DNA of 64,000 nt from Oscillospiraceae bacterium (GCA_902778665.1 CACYYN010000001.1:1-64000); one strand, 5' to 3'. Counted from the stretch's first letter, positions 1-7,568 are shown. The notes: generated from the sequence alone by a model not told the origin. Made by a program: numbers and translations.

Positions 1-174
1 AAAGCGCTTGTTTGTGTGATATCCGCTCCCGCTTTTCCACCGCTTTTTCCAGCTTCCGCAGCAGTACCCGATGTATACCTTTCCTTCCGGGTCAGTGTGC
101 TTGTATACGGTGAAAACGCGCTCCGTCTCAGCTACGATTTTGCGCAGTTCCTCAAATACCTCTTCTGTCTTCAT
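1..174 (-). CDS. GIY-YIG domain protein, 3' end cut off by window edge
   Basis: The minus strand opens with an ATG at 174 and runs without a stop to base 1, giving 58 residues. After a short helix (MKTEEVFEELRKIVAETERV) comes FTVYKHTDPEGKVYIGYC, followed by SWKKRWKSGSGYHTNKRF. The V-Y-K-H-x-x-P-x-G-K-x-Y-I-G pattern and the downstream RW..GSGY..N..F match the start of a GIY-YIG nuclease-type domain as found in phage and homing-type proteins. The catalytic glutamate would lie beyond the window. The start has only a weak ribosome site (AAAGGGAAA about 10 bases upstream). The function is inferred from the motif alone. Confidence 0.6.
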   Translation of the reverse strand, partial: MKTEEVFEELRKIVAETERVFTVYKHTDPEGKVYIGYCCGSWKKRWKSGSGYHTNKRF

Positions 175-250
175 ATTACTTGATTTCCCTTTAGCGTTCC
201 GTCCTTCCGTTCAGAATTAACTTGCCCGCTTGTGTGCGTGCGCAATATGA

Positions 251-286
251 GGGCATGTAGGGCATGTTGGGCATATAGGGCGGGTA
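251..286. repeat. Four tandem 9-bp units
   Basis: Successive units read GGGCATGTA, GGGCATGTT, GGGCATATA and GGGCGGGTA. They lie between the SdpI-like gene and the GIY-YIG gene. No coding role is seen; it is probably a small slippage-prone repeat. Confidence 0.7.
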
Positions 287-325
287 GTATAAAATAATCT
301 TGTTATATGGTACTGTACGCGAAAG

Positions 326-967
326 TCATAGGCCTTTCTTCGCGTGCAGCCAATAGGAATAAATACAAGGCACAAGTGCCATGATAAGGAATAAGCCGAT
401 CAGCCATTCAGCCGGAACAAGGCGTGACAAGCAAGCAATAATCATAAGAATACCTCCGATCATCCACAGATATCCGGCGAGGCGATGTGTCCGATTCCAG
501 TTTTCCTCATTTGCAAGTGTCCAGGGGATTCTTATGCCGATGGTGTAGTTCTGCCTCGCTTTGGGCAGATAGTTTCCGATTATCACAAACAGCACACCCA
601 ACAACAGTTCCATATAGAAGGTGATGTCTATCTGATATCCCAGATTAACCGGATATTCTATAGCTGCTACAAGAATCGAAGTAACAGGCACAATCCACAA
701 AACAAGTGTGAACATCTTAGGGCTGATATTCTGCTTCTTCGGATCACGAGCTGTTATAAATGCGCAAAGCAAATGTACAGCCAGAAGAAACACCGGTAAT
801 CCAAACACAGCAAATGCCTTACTGCTAAATCCGTTGGCCTCATTATTTGTTCCAAAGTGTGTCGCCATCACATCTGGCAGACGATTCCAATAGATGACAC
901 CAATCAGCACGGGAAGAATCGTCACGACACTTGTGATGATCAAAGTTTTTCTATTTGCTTTCAGCAC
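326..967 (-). CDS. sdpI: SdpI-family membrane protein
   Basis: A 213-residue polytopic protein with about six hydrophobic segments. The N-terminal part has the DUF1648 look (RLPDVMATHFGTNNEANGFSS), and the second half carries the SdpI signature (YTIGIRIPWTLANEENWNRTHRLAG). In Bacillus, SdpI protects cells from the SdpC toxin and also sequesters the repressor SdpR at the membrane. The start is GTG at 967, 8 bases behind AGGAGG. It overlaps the end of the sdpR-like gene, as in the Bacillus operon, so the two are co-transcribed and probably translationally coupled. No sdpABC toxin genes are present, so the substrate may be another bacteriocin or membrane stress. Confidence 0.85.
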   Translation of the reverse strand: MLKANRKTLIITSVVTILPVLIGVIYWNRLPDVMATHFGTNNEANGFSSKAFAVFGLPVFLLAVHLLCAFITARDPKKQNISPKMFTLVLWIVPVTSILVAAIEYPVNLGYQIDITFYMELLLGVLFVIIGNYLPKARQNYTIGIRIPWTLANEENWNRTHRLAGYLWMIGGILMIIACLSRLVPAEWLIGLFLIMALVPCIYSYWLHAKKGL

Positions 968-1235
968 CCGATTCGCCTCCTTTAAGTTGTGAGATCCATA
1001 GCATGATCTCTTCGAGTACAGATGTATTCAACTGATAGTATATGAAGTTCTTTTCTCTGCTCTCAAAAATGAGGTCCGCCTGCTTCAGAATCTTAAGATG
1101 ATAAGATATGGTTGCACCTGTCATTTCAAAGTGAGATCCAATATCTCCGGCAGAAAGAGGTCCCTTTTTCAGCAATTCAAGTATCTGCCGCCTCACCGGA
1201 TCAGACAGAGCTTTAAATGTCTCCGCAAATGCCAT
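951..1235 (-). CDS. sdpR: ArsR-family autorepressor (SdpR-like)
   Basis: A 94-residue winged-helix protein covering one ArsR domain: FKALSDPVRRQILELLKKGPLSAGDIGSHFEMTGATISYHLKILKQADLI, followed by the wing ESREKNFIYYQLN. The helix-turn-helix with SYHLKIL is typical of SdpR and related ArsR members that lack metal-binding cysteines; none is seen here. It is the first gene of a two-gene operon with the SdpI homologue, and its promoter lies between two matching palindromes, which implies autorepression. Its ATG has a strong AGGAGG behind it. Assignment to the SdpR branch rests on the SdpI partner. Confidence 0.88.
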   Translation of the reverse strand: MAFAETFKALSDPVRRQILELLKKGPLSAGDIGSHFEMTGATISYHLKILKQADLIFESREKNFIYYQLNTSVLEEIMLWISQLKGGESGAESK

Positions 1236-1257
1236 CCGAATCCTCCTCCCTGAAAGC

Positions 1258-1279
1258 TATTTAGATGTTTTTCTAAATA
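1258..1279. promoter_or_regulatory. Operator 1 of the sdpRI promoter
   Basis: Palindrome with outer arms TATTTAGA/TCTAAATA-type (TATTTAG ... CTAAATA). It lies just downstream of the -10 box on the minus strand, over the expected transcription start. The same arms recur in the second palindrome on the far side of the promoter. Confidence 0.7.
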
Positions 1280-1280
1280 C

Positions 1281-1309
1281 AATATACACTTTTAACTTAA
1301 AGTTGTCAA
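1281..1309 (-). promoter_or_regulatory. Promoter of sdpRI
   Basis: Read on the minus strand: TTGACA (1304-1309), exactly 17 bases, then TATATT (1281-1286), a near-consensus SigA promoter. It is sandwiched between the two operators. Confidence 0.85.
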
Positions 1310-1340
1310 GTGGTATTTAGAAATTTCTCTAAATACCACT
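1309..1340. promoter_or_regulatory. Operator 2 of the sdpRI promoter
   Basis: Perfect 13-bp arms, AGTGGTATTTAGA and its complement TCTAAATACCACT, separated by 6 bases. It abuts the -35 box from upstream. It shares the inner TATTTAG...CTAAATA core with operator 1, so a dimeric repressor could occupy both and close the promoter. Confidence 0.75.
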
Positions 1341-1439
1341 CGACAAAGGCAGCTCATTGTATTTTGAGAGAAATCTTCATTAGCATGCCGATAGGTCTTC
1401 TGGTTTCCTGAAGGGATGATTGGGATCGGCCGGGGGGCT

Positions 1440-2198
1440 TCATGTTTTCAGAAAGCCCATATACTCATCAAAAACATTAAACAGCATATCCCCGGAACAA
1501 ACCGGGAGAACAGCATCAGTCTTTCCGATCGCTGCAAAATCAAAGGTTTCCCTTTGCCGGGTCAACACTAGAACCGGAATGATTTCATAGTCCGGACCAA
1601 ACATGATTTCCAGATAAGGGCTGTACTTTGCAGCCTGCAGCACTTCGTCGGGATCCACACGGTCTTTCATTTTAAACTCAAGCGAAAAGACGCGGTTCTC
1701 CGTGATAATCAGCACATCCGCGTATATTCTTACATAACGGGACTGCTTCAGCCTGAGCTCAAAAGCAACCTCCCAGGTCAGGCATTTCTTCCCAACCATT
1801 GGCACAAGGTCATCAAACAGGCGCAGCACGGTTTCTCTGCAATCTCGGAATGAGTGGAATAGTCCTCGGGTATCATTCAGATTCCGCCCGATGTTTTTGC
1901 ATCCTTCTGTAAGGCTTGCCAGCCATTCCTCTTCGGTCTGCGCTGTGAATACTTCTGCTGGCGCGTAATAACCGGCGAATTCCTGCAGCCCGATATGGGG
2001 TCGAGCCTGTTTCATAATTCCATGCCAGCAATAATCTCTGTCCTGATAGCAGAGTTCTTTCATCAGGGGAGAACGATACAGAATCTGGTTCACAGCCCGG
2101 CGATCGGCATGCAGAATATCGGCTATCTCTCTCGCCCTGATGCCGTCATGCCGGCAGATCACCGAGCATACTGCCCGCCCGTCAATTTCGGATGTCAT
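1440..2198 (-). CDS. Hypothetical protein, possible PD-(D/E)XK nuclease fold
   Basis: A 252-residue protein of unknown function. The N-terminal 60 residues (SVICRHDGIRAREIADILHADRRAVNQILYRS) look like a winged helix-turn-helix. The C-terminal half contains YADVLIITENRVFSLEFKMKD followed by LQAAKY. That is the D-x(n)-E-x-K arrangement (D161, E174, K176) with a trailing Q-x-x-K-Y helix seen in PD-(D/E)XK nuclease-like domains. A TTG 63 bases further upstream is also in frame, but the ATG chosen here follows AGGAGG and gives a sensible N-terminus. Its own promoter lies at 2289-2318. It may be a defence or mobile-element gene; the function is not established. Confidence 0.6.
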   Translation of the reverse strand: MTSEIDGRAVCSVICRHDGIRAREIADILHADRRAVNQILYRSPLMKELCYQDRDYCWHGIMKQARPHIGLQEFAGYYAPAEVFTAQTEEEWLASLTEGCKNIGRNLNDTRGLFHSFRDCRETVLRLFDDLVPMVGKKCLTWEVAFELRLKQSRYVRIYADVLIITENRVFSLEFKMKDRVDPDEVLQAAKYSPYLEIMFGPDYEIIPVLVLTRQRETFDFAAIGKTDAVLPVCSGDMLFNVFDEYMGFLKT

Positions 2199-2288
2199 AT
2201 TATCTGCTTTCTCCTCCTGCCTTTGGAGCTGTAGCGGTACATCATCAAATCTTTTTCCCAACTATAGTTAAATGAGTCTTCTCCGAGT

Positions 2289-2318
2289 ATCATACGCTCT
2301 TCCGCTTTCAACTGTCAA
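2289..2318 (-). promoter_or_regulatory. Promoter of the PD-(D/E)XK-like gene
   Basis: Minus strand: TTGACA (2313-2318), 18 bases, TATGAT (2289-2294). Confidence 0.6.
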
Positions 2319-2363
2319 TTCTTTTATCATTCAGCTGTCTGCATCGGCATCATAGAATTATAC

Positions 2364-2392
2364 TTGCACAGTTTCACGTAAGGAAGTATACT
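2364..2392 (+). promoter_or_regulatory. Promoter of the Nudix gene
   Basis: TTGCAC (2364-2369), 17 bases, TATACT (2387-2392). The start codon follows about 38 bases later, behind a GGGGTG ribosome site. Confidence 0.7.
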
Positions 2393-2430
2393 CTTGTTTT
2401 ATAAAAGAAAATTCGGGGTGAAAGATTATA

Positions 2431-3006
2431 ATGGAATACTTTGATGTTGTTGATGAAGCCGGACTGCCGACAGGAGAAACAGTTTCCAGAGAAAATGCCC
2501 ATACCTATGGCATCCTGCATAGGACGGCACATGTGTGGATCGTGCGTCAGGTAGACGCACGACTTCAGGTTCTTCTCCAGAAACGCAGTATGGAAAAAGA
2601 CTCCTTTCCCGGATTGTATGATACCTCATCCGCAGGGCACATTCCTGCAGGTGACGAGTCTGTTCCGTCCGCTTTGCGGGAGCTTTCTGAGGAACTTGGT
2701 ATCGCCGCCTTGCCGGAGCAGCTCCATTACGCGGGGACATTTCGTATTCAGTATGAAAAAGAATTTCACGGGCGGATGTTCCGGGATAATGAAGTCACAA
2801 GGGTCTATGTTTATCAGGAACCTGTGGATGCAGAAACTCTTACTCTCCAGAAATCAGAAGTAGATGAGGTCCGCTGGTTTGACCTTGATGAAGTTTATGC
2901 GGAAACTCTTCGTGGGGATAGCAGCCGGTTCTGTGTCCCCCTACCGGGTCTTGAGGTCCTGATCCGATATCTGGATCAATGCAGCGGCAGCTTACAGCTG
3001 ATTTAG
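2431..3006 (+). CDS. Nudix hydrolase of the IPP-isomerase-like/YfcD branch
   Basis: A 191-residue protein. The N-terminus EYFDVVDEAGLPTGETVSRENAH and HRTAHVWIV are typical of the Nudix subgroup related to isopentenyl-diphosphate isomerase and E. coli YfcD. The Nudix box reads GHIPAGD, seven residues, RELSEELGI: the RE-x-x-EE-x-G metal-binding core is intact, while the first glutamate of the box is aspartate. Such proteins hydrolyse nucleoside diphosphate-linked compounds; the substrate here cannot be told. It is a single gene with its own promoter. Confidence 0.85.
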   Translation: MEYFDVVDEAGLPTGETVSRENAHTYGILHRTAHVWIVRQVDARLQVLLQKRSMEKDSFPGLYDTSSAGHIPAGDESVPSALRELSEELGIAALPEQLHYAGTFRIQYEKEFHGRMFRDNEVTRVYVYQEPVDAETLTLQKSEVDEVRWFDLDEVYAETLRGDSSRFCVPLPGLEVLIRYLDQCSGSLQLI

Positions 3007-3106
3007 AGAATGTCAAAGACAGCTTTCTCCGTAATGTGACAGAGCAGGACGAGGCCCTTGCGGCATGTCTATGAATCAGGGAAACGCGTTAAACGCAGGG
3101 CTTTTG

Positions 3107-3922
3107 CTAAATCACAACAGCGTTTTTCATTCCTCTCACCAGAAATAGGGGCGTTGATGAGAAATTCAGCTTTTCCCCCTCTGACCAGACGTGCTGCCAG
3201 ATTTCCTCGTCTGCTTCCGTCTGGAGACCGATTCTCTCCAGATACGTAAGATCCCAGGCGGGGCGGCGTATGTTGGAGAGTGGCATGCGGCGGGCGATGT
3301 CTTCCATCACGTCAAAGTTTTCTCCAACATTCTGATCCCACACACCCTGTTCGGCACTGTTGATCCGATCCCGGTCATAGGCGGCCTGTGCCTCGTCATC
3401 GAAGAGGTAGGCGTACCAGTTAGCGTCAAAGTTCAGGAGTAGCCCGCCCGGCTTTAAAACTCGCACCCATTCGTTATAGGCTTCCTCGGGATGAGGCAGG
3501 TTCCAGGTCAGGTTGCGGCTGACCACCACATCGAAGCTCTCATCCGCAAAAGTCATCTGCTCCGCATTCATCTCCATCCAGAGTATTTCGCCGGCAAGTG
3601 TGCCGGCGTTTCTCTTAGCCTCGGCAAGCATGGCAGGGGTCAGGTCGATGGCCGTCACGGCATAGCCCAGTTCACGCAGGAGAATGGCAAAGAAGCCCGG
3701 GCCTGTGCCCACCTCCAGCACACGCAGGGTTTCCGTCGGGCGATCTCGAAACTGCCGCGTGATCTCGCCATGGAGACAGGTGCGCCACTTCTGTCGTTGG
3801 GCGGTGACAAGTTCCAGCCGGTTGACATCAGAGTAGCCGGCCGCACGGCCGGTCCAGTAAGATTTATTTTCAGAAAGAATTGTTGGTTCGTACACTGTAG
3901 CTCTCCATCTGGCCTTTCTCAT
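3107..3922 (-). CDS. Class I SAM-dependent methyltransferase (transporter-linked, copy 1)
   Basis: A 271-residue Rossmann methyltransferase. The SAM-binding motif I is VLEVGTGPGFF (res. 68-78), the acidic strand is AIDLTPAMLAEAKRNAG, and the post-motif is RVLKPGGLLLNFDANWY (154-170). RNLTWNLPHPEEAY (136-149) and RRPAWDLTYLERIG are shared almost word for word with the second methyltransferase inside the ABC operon, so the two are paralogues. The gene is divergent from the ABC importer, and its promoter is a near mirror image of the importer promoter. The ATG at 3922 sits behind AGGGGG. The substrate is unknown; the context suggests a small molecule handled by the importer, possibly a metal ligand. 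Confidence 0.82.
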   Translation of the reverse strand: MRKARWRATVYEPTILSENKSYWTGRAAGYSDVNRLELVTAQRQKWRTCLHGEITRQFRDRPTETLRVLEVGTGPGFFAILLRELGYAVTAIDLTPAMLAEAKRNAGTLAGEILWMEMNAEQMTFADESFDVVVSRNLTWNLPHPEEAYNEWVRVLKPGGLLLNFDANWYAYLFDDEAQAAYDRDRINSAEQGVWDQNVGENFDVMEDIARRMPLSNIRRPAWDLTYLERIGLQTEADEEIWQHVWSEGEKLNFSSTPLFLVRGMKNAVVI

Positions 3923-3961
3923 TACGTCCCCCTGCTTTGCCCGTCAAATCCCGGAAATGCA

Positions 3962-3996
3962 TTGCGCCCTGCGATTGTCCAAAACGCAGGGCGCAA
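3962..3996 (-). other. Stem-loop in the methyltransferase leader
   Basis: A perfect 12-bp inverted repeat (TTGCGCCCTGCG and its complement) with an 11-base loop. It lies between the minus-strand promoter and the start codon of copy 1. No T-run follows, so it is not a plain terminator. It could affect message stability or translation. Confidence 0.55.
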
Positions 3997-4041
3997 GCAG
4001 GAGAGAGATGAGTTGAGAAATTTGATATCTAATCTGTCTGC

Positions 4042-4070
4042 AGTGTAGCATGACGTGTATTCTCTTGCAA
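4042..4070 (-). promoter_or_regulatory. Promoter of methyltransferase copy 1
   Basis: Minus strand: TTGCAA (4065-4070), 17 bases, TACACT (4042-4047). The -35 box overlaps the outer part of the left C/G palindrome. Confidence 0.65.
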
Positions 4071-4087
4071 GCCCCCCCGGGGGATAT
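4064..4087. promoter_or_regulatory. Left C-tract/G-tract operator
   Basis: Plus strand: CTTGCAAG, seven C, five G, ATAT. Its complement matches the right-hand site almost base for base. The pair lies head to head about 63 bases apart. C-run/G-run palindromes flanked by AT resemble operators of CsoR/RcnR-type metal sensors; that link is inference. Confidence 0.65.
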
Positions 4088-4150
4088 AATCGAAGCTTTT
4101 TTATAATATCCCTCACGGAGAGGTTTCCCGTGTTGTTTTTTCACCCGTTC

Positions 4151-4174
4151 ATATCCCCCCGGGGGGCTTGTAAG
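4151..4174. promoter_or_regulatory. Right C-tract/G-tract operator
   Basis: Plus strand: ATAT, six C, six G, CTTGTAAG. The TTGTAA within it is the -35 box of the importer promoter, so a bound protein would touch RNA polymerase directly, as on the other side. Confidence 0.65.
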
Positions 4175-4196
4175 AGAAGTTCCCGGCGGCTAAAAT
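4168..4196 (+). promoter_or_regulatory. Promoter of the ABC importer operon
   Basis: TTGTAA (4168-4173), 17 bases, TAAAAT (4191-4196). The start codon follows within about 18 bases of the -10 box, so the leader is very short. Confidence 0.65.
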
Positions 4197-4213
4197 ATAC
4201 TCAGGTGAGAGAT

Positions 4214-5155
4214 ATGAAAAAATATGTCATTCAAAGATTTATCCAACTGATCCCGGTTTTGATCGGGATCACCTTTCTGTCCTTTGCCATGATGCGCATG
4301 GCAGGCAGCGACGCCATTACGGAGCTGTACGGCGACAAAGGCGCAGTCGCCCAGGAGGTTATTGATGCCAAGCGTGCGGAGCTGGGGCTCGACAGACCCT
4401 TCCTGACGCAGTATTTCTCCTGGTTGGGCGGCATGCTCACAGGTGACATGGGAAAAAGCTACGTCTCCGGACGCGATGTTTTCAAAACCTTTACCTCCAA
4501 GCTCCCGGCAACGCTGCTGCTGACGGCGCTCTCTATCGTGGCAACAATCGTGATATCTATCCCACTGGGCATTCTGGCTGCTGTGCGGCATGACAGACTG
4601 ACCGACTATTTACTGCGCTTTCTGAGTTTTATCGGCAACTCTCTTCCGAACTTCTTTGTGGCAATGCTCCTGATGGAATTGCTGGCCATCAAGCTGGGCT
4701 GGTTGCCGGTCATCTCCAACGGGACCACTGTGCGCAGCGCCATCATGCCCACACTGACCCTCGCCATCGCTATGTCTGCAAAATACATGCGACAGGTACG
4801 AGCGACAGTATTGGAGGAGTTGAACAAAGACTATGTGGCCGGTGCGCATGCTCGCGGCGTCCGTAATCGTGTGATCCTCTGGAGGAGCGTCATCAAGTCC
4901 TCTATGCTCACCATCATTACTCTGCTGGCTCTCTCCATCGGCAGTCTTCTCGGCGGCACGGCTATCATTGAGAGCATCTTCATGTGGGACGGCGTGGGCA
5001 AGCTCGCCGTGGATGCAATCACTATGCGCGACTACCCGCTGATTCAATCCTATGTGGTTTGGATGGCGATCATCTATGTGTTGGTGAACCTGATCACTGA
5101 CCTGCTGTATCACGCGCTCGATCCGCGAATTCGACTGGGGGTGAGCGAGGGATGA
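4214..5155 (+). CDS. ABC importer permease, NikB/DppB/CntB type
   Basis: A 313-residue integral membrane protein. It opens with MKKYVIQRFIQLIPVLIGITFLSFAMMRMAGSD, the usual first membrane segment of this family. The family loop LGLDRPFLTQYFSWLGGMLTGDMGKSY and the coupling-helix region HARGVRNRVILWRSVIKSS, which docks on the ATPases, both follow. The open frame extends 159 bases further upstream through the promoter and operators, but the ATG at 4214 follows AGGTGAGAG and matches the family start. It overlaps the next permease by 4 bases (ATGA). The family moves nickel, nickel-opine complexes, dipeptides or oligopeptides; the cargo cannot be read from the permease. Confidence 0.9.
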   Translation: MKKYVIQRFIQLIPVLIGITFLSFAMMRMAGSDAITELYGDKGAVAQEVIDAKRAELGLDRPFLTQYFSWLGGMLTGDMGKSYVSGRDVFKTFTSKLPATLLLTALSIVATIVISIPLGILAAVRHDRLTDYLLRFLSFIGNSLPNFFVAMLLMELLAIKLGWLPVISNGTTVRSAIMPTLTLAIAMSAKYMRQVRATVLEELNKDYVAGAHARGVRNRVILWRSVIKSSMLTIITLLALSIGSLLGGTAIIESIFMWDGVGKLAVDAITMRDYPLIQSYVVWMAIIYVLVNLITDLLYHALDPRIRLGVSEG

Positions 5156-6003
5156 GTGAACCGACGATTCGGATTCAAAAAATCAAAAAGGACACCGTCA
5201 AGACCCGGCTCATTATTTTCGGGATCCTCGCGTTAATCCTCCTGTTCTGCTCTGTTTTCTGTGAGCACCTGACACCTTACGATCCTTATCTGCAGGATCT
5301 GAAAAACGCCAAGGCACCGCCCTCTCCTGAGCATCTCTTCGGTACAGACCGCTACGGCCGTGACATGCTCTCCCGCGTCATCGTCGGCAGCAAAACAAGC
5401 ATTTTCTCCACCCTCCTGCTGGTGGGTATCGTTACCGTCCTCGGCACCATGGTGGGAGTTTTCTGCGGCTGGCACGGCAAGTGGATCGATACCGTGCTCA
5501 TGCGTATTTCAGATATGTTTCTGGCATTTCCCGGCCTTGTGTTTGCTATGGCTGTAGCGGGCGTTCTGGGAGGAGGACTGCAGAATGCGATTATTGCACT
5601 GGTGGCTATCTCCTGGCCGAAATATGCCCGCATTGCCCGCAGTCAGACTCTTGCCCAGAAGGAGACGCCTTATCTGAAAGCCGCGAGGCTTTCCGGCAGT
5701 GGTACCTGGAAGATCATCTTCAAGCATATCCTTCCGAATATTGTCGGGCCCATTTTTGTTACCTCCATGCTGGATATCGGCACTATGATGATGGAACTGG
5801 CGGGATTGAGCTTCCTTGGCCTCGGCGCCAAGCCCCCTACAGCAGAGTGGGGCAGCATGATGAGCGATGCGCGCAGCCTCCTGTCCTCCGTGCCTTGGGT
5901 TACGCTGGCTCCCGGCTTCGCAATCTTCGTCTCTGTCATGATCTTCAACCTTCTGGGCGATACCATCCGGGACTATGCCGATCCAAAGTCAAGAGGTCGT
6001 TGA
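5152..6003 (+). CDS. ABC importer permease, NikC/DppC/CntC type
   Basis: A 283-residue partner permease. The periplasm-side motif PPSPEHLFGTDRYGRDMLSRVIVGSKTS near residues 62-85 is diagnostic for the DppC/NikC family. The EAA-type coupling segment ETPYLKAARLSGSGTWKIIFKHILPNIVGP and the C-terminal PTAEWGSMMSDAR...W...PG.AIF are also present. It is translationally coupled to the preceding permease and runs straight into the first ATPase gene. Confidence 0.92.
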   Translation: MSEPTIRIQKIKKDTVKTRLIIFGILALILLFCSVFCEHLTPYDPYLQDLKNAKAPPSPEHLFGTDRYGRDMLSRVIVGSKTSIFSTLLLVGIVTVLGTMVGVFCGWHGKWIDTVLMRISDMFLAFPGLVFAMAVAGVLGGGLQNAIIALVAISWPKYARIARSQTLAQKETPYLKAARLSGSGTWKIIFKHILPNIVGPIFVTSMLDIGTMMMELAGLSFLGLGAKPPTAEWGSMMSDARSLLSSVPWVTLAPGFAIFVSVMIFNLLGDTIRDYADPKSRGR

Positions 6004-6004
6004 T

Positions 6005-6784
6005 ATGGCAGAAATACTGAAATACGAACACGTAGACATTTCCTATAACGGCGAAAGAGTGATTAAGGACGTAAGCTTCACGGTGAATGAAGGAGAGATT
6101 CTCGGCATTGCGGGGGAGTCGGGTTCCGGCAAATCCACGTTGATCAAAGCAGCCATGGGCCTGCTGGGCCCGACCGGCCTTGTCACCCGTGGAGATATCT
6201 GGTATAAGGGCAGAAATCTGCCTGACCTGTCCGCCAGGGAAATCCGGAAGCTCAACGGCCCTGAGCTGGGTATGATCTTCCAATATGCCGGCAGCTCTTT
6301 CTGTCCCATCCGCACCGTTGGCGCCCAGCTCTACGAGAGTATGACCGAACACGAGAGCGTCTCCAGACCGATATTTCAGACTCGTGCGGTGGAACTGCTG
6401 CAGAAGATCGGATTTGAAAACGGACAGAGAATTCTGGACAGCTTTCCCTTTGAACTATCTGGCGGTATGCAGCAGCGTGTGGGCATCGCGGCAGCTATGC
6501 TCTTGAACCCCGGCATTCTCCTAGCGGATGAGCCCACCTCGGCCTTGGATGTTTCCGTGCAGAAGCAGGTGGTGGAGGAGATGCTGCTGGTGCGCAAGAC
6601 CTTTGGGACAGCCATCGTCCTTGTCACCCACAATATCGGCGTTATCAGTGCAATGGCAGACAGGGTGCTGGTTATGCGAAACGGAGAGATGGTGGAACAA
6701 GGTGAAACCCGGCAGGTTCTGGAGGATCCCAAAGAGGAATACACCCGGACGCTTATGTCCTCCGTTCCGAGATTGCGGAGGTGA
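6005..6784 (+). CDS. ABC importer ATPase, NikD/DppD type
   Basis: A 259-residue ATPase. Walker A is GESGSGKST, the signature is LSGGMQQRV, Walker B is ILLADEPTSALD, and the switch histidine is in VTHNIGV. The Q-loop is MIFQYAGSSFCPIRTVG. The C-terminus ends with VEQGETRQVLEDPKEEYTRTLMSSVP, as usual for peptide/nickel family ATPases. The ATG at 6005 begins one base after the upstream stop codon; a longer in-frame start inside the permease is unlikely. It forms a heterodimer with the next gene product. Confidence 0.92.
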   Translation: MAEILKYEHVDISYNGERVIKDVSFTVNEGEILGIAGESGSGKSTLIKAAMGLLGPTGLVTRGDIWYKGRNLPDLSAREIRKLNGPELGMIFQYAGSSFCPIRTVGAQLYESMTEHESVSRPIFQTRAVELLQKIGFENGQRILDSFPFELSGGMQQRVGIAAAMLLNPGILLADEPTSALDVSVQKQVVEEMLLVRKTFGTAIVLVTHNIGVISAMADRVLVMRNGEMVEQGETRQVLEDPKEEYTRTLMSSVPRLRR

Positions 6785-6789
6785 AGCGT

Positions 6790-7557
6790 ATGGATCAGGC
6801 AATTTTGAAAGTCGATAATCTCACCAAAGTTTTCAGCCGCAAGGGCAAACCGGACTTCACCGCCGTGGACCACATCAGCTTTACCATGCATCCGGGCGAG
6901 TGTGTTGGCCTTATCGGGGAGAGCGGAAGCGGCAAGACCACTGTGGTCAACATGATAACCCGCCTGCTGGATCCTACCGAGGGCAGCATCATCCTGGGTG
7001 GGGAGGATATCACCCGCTTCAGTGGCAGAGAACTGCGAAAGGTTTACGCCAGAATGCAGATGGTGTTCCAGACACCGACAGATTCCTTCGATCCCCGCTG
7101 TACCCTTGGCGACGGCATCGGTGAAAGCCTTCGAAATAACGGGTGGTCGCGCAAAGAGACCAAAGACGAGGTGACGCGTCTGCTTGAGATGTGCGGTCTC
7201 AGCGCCGACTTTGCCTCCCGCTACCCCCATCAGGTCAGCGGCGGCCAGTGCCAACGTGCGGCCATCGCCCGTGCTCTTGCCATCAAGCCCAGGCTTTTAA
7301 TCTGTGATGAAGCCACATCCTCTCTGGATGTGACTATCCAAAAGGAGATCATTGCTCTGTTAAATAAGCTGCGATGGGAGAAAGGCAGCGATCTCTCAAT
7401 TCTGTTTATTTGCCATGATATTGCACTGGTGCAGCAGTTTTGCAATCGGGTGCTGGTGCTTTACAAGGGTAAGATCGTTGAACAGGGCGAGCCGGACGAA
7501 GTCATCCGCAACCCACAGGATCCATACACCAGGCATCTGATTGATTCAATTTTGTGA
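6790..7557 (+). CDS. ABC importer ATPase, NikE/DppF type
   Basis: A 255-residue ATPase with Walker A GESGSGKTT, Q-loop MVFQTPTDSFDPR, signature VSGGQCQRA and Walker B LLICDEATSSLDV, with alanine where proline is usual (DEAT rather than DEPT). The start is ATG at 6790, 8 bases after GGAGG; a GTG at 6781 is in frame but overlaps the ribosome site. The ending GEPDEVIRNPQDPYTRHLIDSIL is typical of the family. It pairs with the preceding ATPase. Confidence 0.92.
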   Translation: MDQAILKVDNLTKVFSRKGKPDFTAVDHISFTMHPGECVGLIGESGSGKTTVVNMITRLLDPTEGSIILGGEDITRFSGRELRKVYARMQMVFQTPTDSFDPRCTLGDGIGESLRNNGWSRKETKDEVTRLLEMCGLSADFASRYPHQVSGGQCQRAAIARALAIKPRLLICDEATSSLDVTIQKEIIALLNKLRWEKGSDLSILFICHDIALVQQFCNRVLVLYKGKIVEQGEPDEVIRNPQDPYTRHLIDSIL

Positions 7558-7568
7558 GAGGGAAAAAC

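Noticed and set aside
4055-4213. N-terminal extension of the first permease
   Set aside because: The open frame runs through the operators and promoter; the ATG at 4214 has a ribosome site and matches the family start.
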